From Laburnicola sp. R22_1 (lineage: Eukaryota > Ascomycota > Dothideomycetes > Pleosporales > Didymosphaeriaceae): a stretch of DNA of 64,000 nucleotides. Below the pieces are notes generated by a model, which saw only the letters and a program-made list of their open reading frames with translations, did no database searches and was not told the origin of the DNA. The position numbers were made by a program, and so were the translations under genes. The DNA lies in contig JACONQ010000001.1 of NCBI GenBank assembly GCA_014281115.1, positions 1,922,001 through 1,986,000 on the forward strand, read 5' to 3'. This document shows positions 44,710-55,576 of this stretch, piece after piece. How positions within the stretch are numbered: the first letter of the stretch is position 1; each line of letters starts with the position of its first letter.

Positions 44710-45975
44710 TAATATTAGAGATTACTACCTATTAGTCTATTAGACCTCTAGTTAGCCTAATATTATTTTAGCCCTATGCGCTAGTCCTTATTAGGTAGCA
44801 CTAGCGCGCTCTTAGGGCTACTACTATATAGGTGGTATACGGCACTAAGTATTCTTATTATAGTAATTTAACCTATTTAATAATTAAGCCCGATTACTTC
44901 CTTATACTATTCTACTTTAATAATATTATTACCTACTATAATTGCTTATTCTAAGCTTACCTAAGTAAACTATTAACCTACTCCCTTACCTATATTTTTT
45001 AGAGCGACTATAATGTTAAACTTAAGTATAATTTAGCCTAAAAAATATTATTAAAATTTAAGATAATAGGGTATTATAAATAGAAATTAAGCGCACTATA
45101 AGTTTTTAAAAAGTAGATTATAGTCTTCTACTATATATCTATTAATAGAGCTTTAACTAATCTACCTACCTTCCTAGCTATTTTACCTACCTACTTACTT
45201 AACTTATTACTAGTAAAAAGCTTTTTTAGAAACCTTTTCTAGTCTCTACTATACAGCAACGTTTACACTATTTACTCTCTTATTTCTCTTTTTATTACTA
45301 TTCTTAGCTAGAGCCTTAGTTATATAGCAATTCTTAGTATAGTATTTCTTAGTTATATAAAAAATAAATTTATTAAAACTAAAAGCACTCTTACTATTAG
45401 TAAGTACGTCTTTAAATAGATATTAATAGAGATCTTTAAATTATATAGGCCTTATTTAAAACTTTATAGCCTTTAAGTAGGCAATAAAGTATTTATTAAT
45501 AGCGTTTCTATAGCTATTAATAACGCTATTACTATTAACTATAAAGCCTAAGAGGCCTATTAAGTTCTACTAGATCTACTAGTCTACCTTATAATTATTA
45601 TGCTTACTTTTTGTCTTTAAAATAGTTATAATAATAGTACCTAGCGTAATAGTATTAATAGCATTAATATTAGCTATTTAAGCTATTAATTTATACCTAG
45701 AGCTAGCACGCTGCCTATATACCTCTACCTACTTTACTAGGACTTTAAGTAGAATGTATATTATTCTAGAAAACTAATTTATTATTATCGCTACGTCTCT
45801 TAGTAATAGCAACGCTATTAAATTTACTATAGCTAATAATACACTATATTACGTTAATACTAAGAACGTTACTATTATTAATCTAAAAGATATTAAAGTT
45901 ATAGTGTTACTAAGTACGTAAAAAAGTATTAGTTTAAGTTACTAACTTAAAAGTATGTAGTAACTAATACCTATA
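44710..45975. other. Probable 3' LTR of gypsy A followed by degenerate AT-rich sequence
   Basis: The LTR start is inferred from the polypurine tract; its mate would be outside the window, so its end cannot be fixed. Further right (about 45700-45960) a + strand frame reads FIIIATSLSNSNAIKFTIAN and continues with few stops, perhaps another retroelement relic. No confident family call. Confidence 0.4.
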
Positions 45976-47846
45976 ACGTACTTTGCACTCGAGTTAATCA
46001 TTTTATCGAGTCGATTACTTTGCCAAGACCCCACCAAAACGTACTATTAGCAATAGTACAACGCGATGCCTCAACCACACAATAAACTACTAGCGTTAAA
46101 AGAAGCGCGTATACAGCTTGCAATTCAGGCTATTAAACAAGACGCGACACTCTCTTAGCGACGCGCTGCAGCCCTCTATAATATCTCTTAAAGTACACTT
46201 AGCAACTAACGCGCTAGAAAGACGTTTAGATACGACTACGCACCTAACAAAATAAGACTTACTATAAGAGAGGAGCAGGTGATTGTGCAGCATATACTTA
46301 ACCTAAACGCGCGAGGATTTCCGCCCCAGCTTGATGCTATAAAAGATATGGCCGATTCTTTACTAGCTGCACGCCACTACAAGCTAGTTGGCTAGAGGTG
46401 GCCTTATGACTTTGTTAAGCGCTAGCCAAAGCTTTAAGTCGAGTTCAATCGAAAGTACGACTATAAGAGAGCTCTCTAGGAGGATTCTAAGGTAATACAA
46501 GGCTAGTTCTGGCTTGTGGAGAATATAAAGGCCAAGTATAGTATCCTAGATAAGAACACCTACAATTTCGACGAGTCTGGCTTTATAATAGGCATAATAT
46601 TAACTAGAGTAGTAGTCACAGGCTCTAAGCGTTAAGGACAGCTAAAGTAGATACAGCAGGGTAATAGGGAGTAGATAATAGTCATCCAAGGCATTAACGC
46701 AATAGGGTGGTAAATCCCACCCTTTATTATCTTTGGAGGCAAGCACCACCTCTCCGCCTAGTATAAGAAGAAGAATCGACCTTATAATTAGGTTATTATA
46801 GTCTCTAAGAATAGCTAGACAACAGATAAGCTTAGTCTGCAATAGCTAAAGCACTTTAATAAGTATACAAAGAGGCGTACTACTAGTAGAGTACGTTTGC
46901 TTATTATTAATGGCCACAAAAGTCACAACTTACTTAAATTCCAGAATTACTATAAAAAGAGTAATATTATTACTCTCTATATGCCTCCACATTTATCGCA
47001 CCTCTTGTAGCCACTTAACGTAGGTAGTTTTGCGCTATTAAAGAAGGCGTATAGGCGCTAAGCCAAGAATCTAATACGCAACCACATCACACACATCACT
47101 AAAATTAAGTTCCTACCTTGCTTTATTGCTGCTTTTAAGGCTTTAATTACTAAAAGTAATATTAAAGGAGGCTTTTAAGGTGCTGGCCTAGTGCCTCACA
47201 ACCCAGAAGTTATAATATCGCAGCTTAACGTCCGCCTGCGTACGCCTCCACTTTGTACTATTCGTAATAGTACATAGGAGTTGCAAACTCCGCGAAATAG
47301 TATAGAACTTAGGTCGTAATTAACGCTAGTTAAGCAGAGGATTTAAAGGCATGTAGATAGTTCCCTAACTTATATAGTTAAGGCGGTGGAAAAGCTCGTT
47401 AAAGGCGCTAAGCTAATAGGGCATTCTTTAGTGTTAATGACTAAACGCAATACCAAACTTTAAGCTACTAATAAGGCCGCTACGCGACGTAAATCGCATA
47501 AAAGAAAGCGAGTACAGCGTAAAGGAGTCCTCACAGCTAAAGAGGGCTAGCAGCTAGCCACTCTAAAGGGGTTTAGGGCGCGCAGTAATAGACAAAAGGC
47601 GAAGAAGAGAGTACGCGCTAATAGAGGCGAATCTGCTTAACAGTGCTGTGGACGCTGCGACAAGTCTAGGCATAACAAAATAACCTATAGGCAGCCTGTA
47701 AAAGTAAATTCTAAATAGATTAGCCTATTTAGACTATTAAAAATAGTTCGTGTTAACTCTGTACTATCGTGAATAGTACAGAACTTAGTGGGGTCTTGGC
47801 AAAGTAATCGACTCGATAGAATAATCGACTCGAGTGCAAAGTACGT
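45976..47846 (+). mobile_element. Fot1-like DNA transposon, copy 2
   Basis: This 1871-bp element has perfect ends ACGTACTTTGCACTCGAG and complement, flanked by TA (45974-45975 and 47847-47848). It is the same family as 5416-7285, in opposite orientation, and better preserved, with more GC and fewer stops. It is the last element before the gene-rich compartment. Confidence 0.95.
46066..47772 (+). pseudogene. Fot1/pogo-type transposase, copy 2, RIP stops only
   Basis: ATG 46066 starts MPQPHNKLLALKEARIQLAI. The frame runs 568 codons to TGA 47770-47772 without a frameshift, broken only by TAA/TAG. Visible in order: a psq helix-turn-helix; a CENP-B-type domain with ILNLNARGFPPQLDAIKDM; the first Asp in YNFDESGF; LLIINGHKSH for the second site (Asp changed to Asn); PLNVGSFALLKKAY for the third (Asp changed to Asn); a basic region RRKSHKRKRV; and a CCHC knuckle CCGRCDKSRHN. 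Two of the catalytic acids are lost and about 15 stops are present. Small frames on the minus strand (46096-46293, 46642-46842) are shadows. Confidence 0.92.
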
Positions 47847-47848
47847 TA

Positions 47849-48100
47849 TATATAAAAATTTAGAAGGTAATAATACTACTAAAATATTTTTATATTTTTC
47901 TCTAATAAATATATACCTATAGTTTAATATTTTTTTGTCATTACCTTTTACGCCTTTTTTGATTACTAAGCAGGGGGCTCTGCTTTAAAATAACGCCACA
48001 TAGTTTAATATTAGCTCCGTTAATACCCCCCTACTGCGCTACCCTAATAGCGTGTTTTGCACCCCTATATGCACTTTACTTAAAGGGGTTTAAAATTATA
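47849..48100. other. Boundary between AT-rich transposon block and gene-rich DNA
   Basis: Base composition changes over about 200 bases: to the left TpA-rich, RIP-like sequence; from about 48100 balanced composition with normal CpA/TpG. No element end is visible exactly at the switch. A GC-skewed piece (GCAGGGGGCTCTGC at 47979) lies in the transition. Confidence 0.7.
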
Positions 48101-49765
48101 ATTTGAAATATTTCGCACCGAACAGAGCCTTGCAAGAAGCGAGGCTAGTGGCGATGCCAGGTACCTAGCACGTGCCTAGGTACCCCCTGGGGCTGCTTCT
48201 CACGGGGACTGATATATCTACCATACCTACATAGGTAAATTTTGTGATCTTTGCAAAGCCAACGATGCCATTGTTATTATGAGGTAGAACTGTGCTAACA
48301 AGCGAAAATGCTCGATCTCTTTCGCCACTTCCGTTCATGTGTAGATGCGCCAATCCCGATACCGCCGGCCGCATCGTGTTTTGAGGCCTGCGCTCACAGT
48401 CTGCCCATTTGACCAAGACCGTGGGCCACGAAACCGGACACTGTCGCACTTGCGCTCGGTCGTACAGGCTACCTGAAACATTCGCATGTTCCTTGTTTTG
48501 TCACCTCCTGTGCAGTTTGCCGGCTAGTGCTACAACCAGCTACCGCAATAACATCTATTGAATAAACTCAGCTTCTCCAGCCTTTATGCAGGACGCCCCT
48601 ATAGATACCCCAAGTGTACATGGGCCTACTGTCTGCCGGGCGTGCCTGTAGAACAGGGTAGAGTCCCCAGGTGAACAGTGTCATCTAGAATAATACACCT
48701 ACTTACGCTGATCCAAAGACTTTCCCCGTCGGAGCGAGAATTGCAAAACGAAAAAAAAGACACGGCTACGACTCTACGCCCTCTTTCTTGTATTTCGAGA
48801 TGCACCGACTTTACGGAAACTCGTTTTGGGCGGTTTGGTCAACGCTACAACCTCTGAATCATCACTTCAAATCACTCATCAACATCAAAAACCTTATAAC
48901 GTCCCCTTTGCTGTTGTGAAAGGATCCTCCGCCAGTAAATAAATCAAAGGTAGACCCTTTACTTATCTTGCATCGAACAGCACGTCACCGCCTCACCATA
49001 GGGCAGCCACGTTCTTCAGGGTCTGTGCCTAAACACACGGAACATAGCCGACGCAACACGGACAACACCTTGGCTAGACCGTTCCTGCGACGGAGATCGA
49101 TCAAGGCGCATCGTTCCTTCGACGATCTCAACCATGAGCCTGGAAGCAGTCGGTTTTCTCATTGAGGTGTGCACCGAAGGGCATCTCACGACCCATCGAC
49201 CGGCCGTTCAATCTTGCCCCAGGGTGCACAGTTCCAACACGGGACGGAACAGCAGAGCCGTTGATGTCATGTCTCCAACTCATATCTCCTTTGTTATCTC
49301 TATTTTCTCGTTCCAATATATCCCATTTAGCGAGATATTAATTTACCTGCGCCTGCATCCGGTACCCCAGTTTATGCTCCCCACAAAATGTTTTTATCAC
49401 GCATGACCCCAGACTACACGATGTTCACTTATTGGCTAAGCAGGAGGCATGGCAAGCAGAGGCCACATCGGCCGACGTCGAGCGGATGGCGAACATCATC
49501 TACGTAAATTGCACAACCCTACACCCCGTCTCTGCCAAACCCATTCTTCATCTCTTTGTCACCAGGTTCGTTCTAGAACAGCGACCGGTTGCACCTTTTG
49601 GGCGGCGGATGCCACTAGTCCGTCTTATCCGGAGCGTGCCGACGCACTGGTGGAAGAAGACAGGGGAATTGGGCAACGAGAGCAGTCTATACGGCCTGCC
49701 GCATGTATGTGAAAAGCGTCATGTGGTCGCACTATATGTGGCGCGTAAGCTGGGGGTCTTTGGAA
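48101..49765. other. Intergenic DNA upstream of the AA9 gene, no gene recognised
   Basis: This is 1.7 kb of balanced composition. Several open frames of 60-130 codons overlap on both strands (for example 48165-48449 minus, 49432-49833 plus) but none has a recognisable domain, a codon pattern distinct from its other frames, or a supported start. It probably holds the distal promoter and regulatory region of the AA9 gene. Small unrecognised genes cannot be excluded. Confidence 0.45.
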
Positions 49766-49773
49766 TATATAAA
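49766..49773 (+). promoter_or_regulatory. TATA box of the AA9 gene
   Basis: TATATAAA lies 86 bases upstream of the AA9 start codon, a suitable distance for a fungal TATA element. A CTGGGG word matching the carbon-repressor CreA consensus (SYGGRG) is at 49750-49755, 10 bases further up. Carbon-catabolite repression would suit a cellulase-type gene, but this is inference from short words. Confidence 0.55.
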
Positions 49774-49858
49774 GGCTTGGGGGGACATGAAAAAAGTGCA
49801 CGACGACACGAACACAGCACAGAAACCATTTAGTTCCATCTGGCAGACAGTTCTCAAA

Positions 49859-50703
49859 ATGAAGACTTTCACCGCCGCCGCTCTTCTCCTCGCTACGCTT
49901 GCTGAAGTAGCGCAGGGTCACTGTACGCAGCTTCGGAGCCAACGTATGCAGTATATGCTGCTAACGAGTGTCCAGACATCTTCCAATACCTCACGGCGAA
50001 CGGCGCAAAGGGTGGCCAGTACCAAAATATCAGAAGGAACACGAACAACAACAGCCCGGTCACGGGCCTCAACGACAACAACCTTCGATGCAACGTCGGA
50101 GGTGCCTCCGGCAGTGGTACAACGACTGTCTCTGTCGCCGCTGGCTCCTCCATCTCCTTCACTGCCGATCAAGCCGTGTACCACCAAGGACCAGTCTCCT
50201 TCTATATGACCAAGGTTGCTGATGCCGCCACCGCCGATGGCTCCACAGACTGGTTCAAGGTAAGTCGTCCTACAAATTCTATCTCTAGTCGAGGCACACT
50301 GACATTCCGTAGATCAAAGAGATTGGCCCCTCCTTCAACGGCGGTTCCGCAAAGTGGGACATGCAAGGTCAGCATCTCCCTCCACCCATCTCTCCTGCTC
50401 CTCCGAACAACCCACCTAACAAACCCCACAGCAACATACTCCGTCACCATCCCCAGCTGCATCGCACCCGGCGACTACCTCGTCCGCATCGAGCAGCTAG
50501 CCATCCACAACCCCGGCTCGGCACCCCAATTCTACATCTCCTGCGCGCAGGTCAAAGTCACCGGCGGCGGCTCCAAGACCATGTCGCCTACGACTAAGAT
50601 CCCAGGACATGTCAAGGCCACCGACCCGGGATATACGGCGAATATCTACCAGCCTGACTTTAAGAGCTATGTTGTTCCCGGGCCGAAGGTGGCAACTTGC
50701 TAG
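49859..50703 (+). CDS. Secreted AA9 lytic polysaccharide monooxygenase
   Basis: A copper enzyme that oxidatively cleaves cellulose or related glucans outside the cell. Exons 49859-49922, 49976-50259, 50313-50367 and 50432-50703 give 224 residues; introns are 53, 53 and 64 nt, two with CTAAC branch words. The signal peptide MKTFTAAALLLATLAEVAQG ends directly before His21, the amino-terminal copper ligand. The second ligand is His91 in YHQGPV; the axial Tyr169 sits in QFYISC with Gln167, and His160 matches the conserved outer His. Cys60/Cys172 probably form the usual disulfide; Cys144 and Cys224 are also present. There is no carbohydrate-binding module; this is the short single-domain form. All phases fit and the start is the only one giving a signal peptide. 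The gene ends 240 bp from the convergent DUF3445 gene and is the nearest gene to the transposon block. Confidence 0.93.
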
Positions 50704-50943
50704 AACGGGGTGTTGGTGGGAAGGGTGATGGAAGGGGTGGGTTGATTGCATGTTTTACGCCTACGTGTAGGTCTTGTTGTAATCGATTAATACATATCTT
50801 TCACATGATTTACAATGTATCAGTGACGCTCTTTTGTGCATGTCGCTTGCGAAGTTGCGATTATAAAAATCTCTCTTCGTACTATGCGCAGTGAAATACT
50901 TTGCTGGAACACGAACCTTTCCCTCGAAGAAACATACAAACAC

Positions 50944-52334
50944 CTAGTACGGATAAGCCCTCACTTCCTCCTCCTTGCTCAAATCCAACCCATTCGCAAC
51001 CTGCTCCTCATGCTTCTTGTCCAAATACTCCAGCAACACCTCCCCATACGGCTCTTTCCCTTTATACCTCGACACGTCATCGCCCCAGCTGCGCACAGCA
51101 CTCGCCAACCTCCCCGGCACATACGGCTCCTCACAAATCTCCGTAATAGGATGAAAGTACGTGCGAATCGTGAACACGACACCGCCTGATCGCGGAAGCC
51201 TGTTCGAATAACCACTCAATCAGCCTTTTTCGTACTAACAAACAGATAGATAGGCACGAGAAGAAAAGAAAGCGGAAGGAATGGATGTGTGCGTGAACTC
51301 ACCTCCGTAAACTCTGCCTCTCACTCCTAAACATATGCTTCTCAATAACCTTGTTCTTCTCCGCCGTAAACCACCCACTGCCCTCGTCGTCCTCACGGCC
51401 GATACTCTCACTCCACGCCAACCCATCATCAACCTGGATGAAGTAATTGTTCCTCAGCACCGGTGCATCAGGCTGCACCCTACGAAAAAAGTTCACCATA
51501 CCTTTTTCCAGCTTGCTCTTGAACTGCGGCACATCCCCGCTGGTATGGATTTCAGAGAGGGGCATGCCGAATTTGTCGGAGAGGCGCCAGAAGCCCGCGA
51601 GGAGGATGGCCCCGGCGAGGAGGTAGTATTGGCCGTCTGGCTTTTCGAACATGATGGCGAGGTCGTCTTGGACGAGGCGGGCGCACGTTTGCATGGGGTC
51701 TTCGGGGAGGGGCCGCGTCGTGATGTCGAAGGTTTCGCCTGTGGCGAGGTTGGCGATCCCCACGGGAGTTTTTTGGAAGAGGGCTGGGTATCGCTCCGGG
51801 AGGTAGGAGCAGAGTTCCTCGAGTAGTTCGATGGCGCCGTCGAACGCTTCGGGCGCCGTTTTGCAGCATTTGGGGCCGCGCTGGGCGATCCGCTGGGCTT
51901 TGGTGGCGTGGTAGGTGAGGTACGCGTTGTCGAGCTCGATCCAGTCGTCCCAGTGCATGTTGCGGAGGCCGAGGGTTATGTAGTAGTTGGGGCCGTGGCG
52001 GAAGGGGCGGTATGGAAGGGGCTTGGCGTTTGTGAGGGACCAGTTGGCGTAGGGGGTTGCGGTGGGACGTTTGAAGGGATGGGGCGTCCATACTGGATGG
52101 TGTGGTGTTAAAGAAATATGGATTCCACCTGGTGAGTGTGGTATGGGAGAGAGAGGGTGGTGTCTTACCTCCAGGTTCTCTTGGAAGCACCTTGTAGTGA
52201 CTTCTCTTCTCTAGATCTGGCGTGCTTGGTCGTGCGACTTGCTTCTTGGTACGCAGCCGACGGAGGCCGATGCTTACGGCCCAGCAGACTGTTATAAAGG
52301 CTAGTAGGCCATAGAGAAGGTGCTGTGGATCCAT
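50944..52334 (-). CDS. DUF3445 / HRQ-family protein, membrane-anchored
   Basis: Exons (minus) 52334-52169, 52128-51303 and 51199-50944 give 415 residues. Introns are 40 nt (52129-52168) and 103 nt (51200-51302). Residues 5-24 (HLLYGLLAFITVCWAVSIGL) form one membrane segment, followed by a basic stretch. The DUF3445 domain follows: MHWDDWIELDNAYLTYH, a central QDDLAIMF region and the family's most conserved part, SERQSLRRLPRSG then VVFTIRTYFHPITEI, which spans the second splice site and confirms it. Bacterial relatives are described as heme-dependent oxidative N-demethylases; the substrate of the fungal proteins is not established, so only a possible heme oxidase role is inferred. An in-frame upstream ATG at 52439 would add 35 residues but lacks support. 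The 40-nt intron is short for fungi and is the weakest part of the model. Confidence 0.85.
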
Positions 52335-52737
52335 GTCTGCGTCCTGGAGAGCTCCGTTTAGTTTCTGGAGTTGATGTGGTCTGGGGAGACGCAGTAAAAG
52401 AGAATTTTGGTAGAACTGAACTTGTTTAAAGCGTGTCATTATTTATGTGGCCACCCATATCTATACATCTATAGGGACAGTTCGCATACGATGGGGATGG
52501 ACTGGCTGTCGACTAGCATGATCAAAATGTGGGGCCCCCACGAATCACACCAGCTGTACAGGGGTGGGTCGGGAAAACATTGCCCGATCAAGAAGACTAG
52601 CTTACACTTATCTACGCGATTGCAGCACTTGGCATTGCACGCCGTCAGATACGCGTATATACCACAAGGCGGCGTGGGCGAATATGCACCGCATGCCCTC
52701 GACCTGCCTTGATGCAACAATGTGATAGGTAGCGCAA
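52335..52737. other. Intergenic region between ALG9 and the DUF3445 gene
   Basis: 403 bp; both neighbours are on the minus strand, so it contains the ALG9 3' end and the DUF3445 promoter. No motif stands out. Confidence 0.6.
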
Positions 52738-54683
52738 TCAGCCTCTGCGGCGCAGAAGGCAGTACTCACCCCACGCCCGTCGGAACCGTGGTGGTATGAA
52801 TGGCGAATCCGGCACCCAGAGCAGGCGACCCATCGTCGGTGTGCGACTTGCATCTAAGAAGCTTTTGCAAGTGACCTTCTCCCAAGTGTTCCCGTCGGCA
52901 ATGTAGTTAGCTTCTAAATTCGTGGTAGGGACGCTGGGGAGGTGCGAGTCGATAAGGTATTTGCAATTGTCGATATCCGTCTGTCTAGCATTAGCAGCTA
53001 TACACACTGGCTTTTGGTCAGTCCAGGCAGCACTCACATATTTTCCAACGTCTTCCAAGTTCTCATCGTTCATACCGCTTGGTGTTACCCACGCACCCGG
53101 GAACGACCCGAAGTCGGCCTTCTCTTCGCTGAACTCCCCTGGGAGCAGACCAGAGAACTCGCTCTTGATGAACTTGGCACGACTCTGTTCTGGAAGGAAG
53201 TACGAAGACGGAAAGCGATACCATTCTTTGCCCAGGCATATATAGTCACCGTGCTGTACCGCCCCTTCGTGCTGCAGAGGTTTGTATACGCTGAGAGGAG
53301 CGGAATATGCAGTCATAGTGCCAATCGTTCGGAAAGCACCTATGTCGAAGGTTACGAGGATGAAGGCACTAACGACCATCAGCTTCAACTGAGGGGGTAT
53401 TTTGCTAAACAGGCTCTTGGGATCGGTAGAGCCGAAATTTGCGAGTATGAGGTGTAGTGACGTCGCGGCATTCAAGGCCAGCGCAGGGTAAGCTGGATAC
53501 ATGAACCTTTCTTCCTTATGCGGTTGCAGTGTGAAGATGGTGAGCCACAAGTAGAAAGGAGTAAGAAAGACAACGCCGCGGAGCAGGGTGTGTCGAGGGA
53601 AGACTGTTTTGTTGACAATGTGCTGGACCAAGAGTAAGGGAAGCGCGGCCATGGCTAAGAAGAACCACGAATTGAAGTTGAGCGCAAGGTTTCGTATGTA
53701 AAAGTGCCATGGCTCTACGCCGTAGATATTGGGACCTCTGCTTCCGCCGCTGAAGACATTGTAGAGCACGATATTGAGCGGTACGCATACGAGTTTCCTA
53801 TAGAAGAAGGTGTCGACACCAACTTGAACTGCCTATAACGAGATAAGCATAAAGCTTTGGACAATGGTTGGAAGCTTACTAGGACGAAGAGCGACGGCAG
53901 CGTACCATGCAGTAACCTCCTAAACCCGGCCGCAACTTCGCCGGTGGATATGGCCAACAGAATTTCTTCGCCAACGAAGGGAAGGAGAAGAGCACCGGCA
54001 AATGGCCAACCGAGGAGACTACCCACAGCAAACCAGAATATGCCCTGGGCTGTTTTCATGCCGCCTCTCCAGTCCATGAAGGCTGAAAATCCCAGCATAG
54101 TAGTGTACATGGCGAAGCTGGACGGGAGATAGGCGATCGAGGCGTGGTACATGCCGGGACTGAAGACCAGGGCCATGAGAAAGAACATAGCGACGCGCGG
54201 ATTCAGGATTCTTGAAACGGTGGAATACAACTTCGTCTCGCATTGGGCGCAGATAAACCCAAGCACGGTTCGGAGAAAATAGAACTGCCTGACCTTGCTG
54301 TCTAAAAACGGCAGCCACCGTCCCAGCTGTATGATGAGAGCGTGCAGGCCCGTGTAGGCCCAGCTCCGTATCGCATACTCGGGCGAATATTCCCACGTCT
54401 GCAATCCGCTTCCATGGCTAAGATAGTGGGTCGGCTCCCAGTAGTTGAACACTTCGTCACAGTCTTGGATGGGCGAGAATACGGCGGCAGCGACGTTGGC
54501 GGCGAAGAAGATGAAGAAGGCAGCGAGGGGCTGGAGCTGGGGCGGCGGTTGCTGTTGCAGGGCTGGTCCTCTACCGGCTGTTAGAAGGACGCATTGCCGG
54601 GCAATCCATTTGCGAGCTCACTTTGCAGGACGTTGGGTAGGCTGCCGAGCCGCCGAAGCCGCCGTGGCTGTCTTGGGGGGCAT
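52738..54683 (-). CDS. ALG9: ALG9 alpha-1,2-mannosyltransferase (GT22)
   Basis: An ER membrane enzyme that adds mannose from dolichyl-phosphate-mannose to the lipid-linked N-glycan precursor (the two alpha-1,2 steps on Man6 and Man8). Exons (minus) 54683-54622, 54570-53880 and 53832-52738 give 615 residues; introns are 51 nt (branch TTCTAAC) and 47 nt. GT22 signatures: QDCDEVFNYWEPTHYL from residue 56, with the acidic motif on the first lumenal loop; GPNIYGVEPWHFY at 284-296; and HKEERF at 356-361. These are typical of ALG9 rather than ALG12 or the GPI enzymes. About 8-10 hydrophobic segments are seen. The C-terminus WGEYCLLRRRG matches the family end. ATG 54683 was chosen because MPPKTATAAS splices in frame onto the conserved start. 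It is divergent from NAF1 (477 bp between start codons). Confidence 0.93.
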
Positions 54684-55160
54684 TGCGGCTGTTGCGACAG
54701 AATGTGAGTGCAAGTGTAAACGGACGCTGTCACAGGCCAAACGAGGAGCAAAATGCCGAAGAGAAGGGTGTTAACAAGCGGGATGCATGCGTAGAAGTGA
54801 AGCGCTATGTAGGCCGCGCAGGGCAAAGGAAAGAAGAGCACGTCGCCGCGCTGGATTGGCACAATTGCGCACAGCGGCTTTTCAACGCTGTCTCCAGACA
54901 CGGCGGCCGTGGTTGCTGTTGCGGTTGCAGTTGCTGTTGCTGGGCTGTGACTTGTCCATCGCTCCTGCCGTAGGGCTGGCGCGCGCCAAGGCACCGAGCG
55001 CGCACAGGCCAGGTCGCTGGCGTTAGAAAAGCTGCACCTTGTCCTCCTCGCCCCCAGCTTGCTCCATCACAACGGCACGCAAGACTACTGGTGCAAGTGC
55101 AAGAACCACAAAGCCAAAACCACAGCGCTGCACGCTGCGAGCAGAGAGAGAACGCTCAGC
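54684..55160. promoter_or_regulatory. Shared divergent promoter region of ALG9 and NAF1
   Basis: 477 bp between the two start codons, GC-rich in the middle, with a GTTGCTGTTGCGGTTGCAGT repeat run near 54912. No clear TATA box, as usual for housekeeping genes. The open frames in it (for example 54581-54994 minus) are low-complexity and are not considered genes. Confidence 0.55.
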
Positions 55161-55544
55161 ATGGCAGACTTTGCCGAGCCGCCCGCCAAAAAGGCGCGGC
55201 TGGACGTGGACGCACCCGGCAGCGGGCCCTTGAATCTCGACGCGCCAGGCTCGCCAGTCGATGATCTTGACGACGACTTCTACGAGACCACAGCCGCCGA
55301 CGTGGCCGTGGCTGCGGCGGAGAAAGGGAATGCGCCGTCGTCGTCGACCGTGTCTGCAGAACCGGCCAGTGCCGCTGCATCTCGGATCCCTGGCCTCGGT
55401 CGCTGGCTCGAGCCGTCCGCCCAGCTGGAGCAGGCCCTCGCGCAACCGGGCCCGCCATCCCTCCATGTCGAAGCCCTGGAAGACGGCGAGCTGTCTGACG
55501 CCGAGTTCTTCTACGCCGACGTGAAGCCAGAGGCGTCCGTGACC

Positions 55545-55576
<32 letters not shown>

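Noticed and set aside
1..48060. Possible Starship-type giant mobile element
   Set aside because: The block contains only small transposons and retroelements; no DUF3435 tyrosine recombinase captain and no cargo genes were seen.
48165..48449. 94-codon minus-strand frame in the AA9 upstream region
   Set aside because: Isolated, no recognisable domain, no splice context; chance is the simpler reading.
49432..49833. 133-codon + strand frame just upstream of the AA9 gene
   Set aside because: It overlaps the TATA box and promoter of the AA9 gene and has no recognised motif.
52738..54683. GPI mannosyltransferase or ALG12 instead of ALG9
   Set aside because: All are GT22 relatives, but the GPNIYGVEPWHFY and HKEERFMYP blocks and the WGEYCLL end fit ALG9 best.
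54581..54994. 137-codon minus frame starting MPWRAPALRQ
   Set aside because: Low-complexity start; the ALG9 start at 54683 with a 51-nt intron explains the region better and gives the conserved N-terminus in frame.
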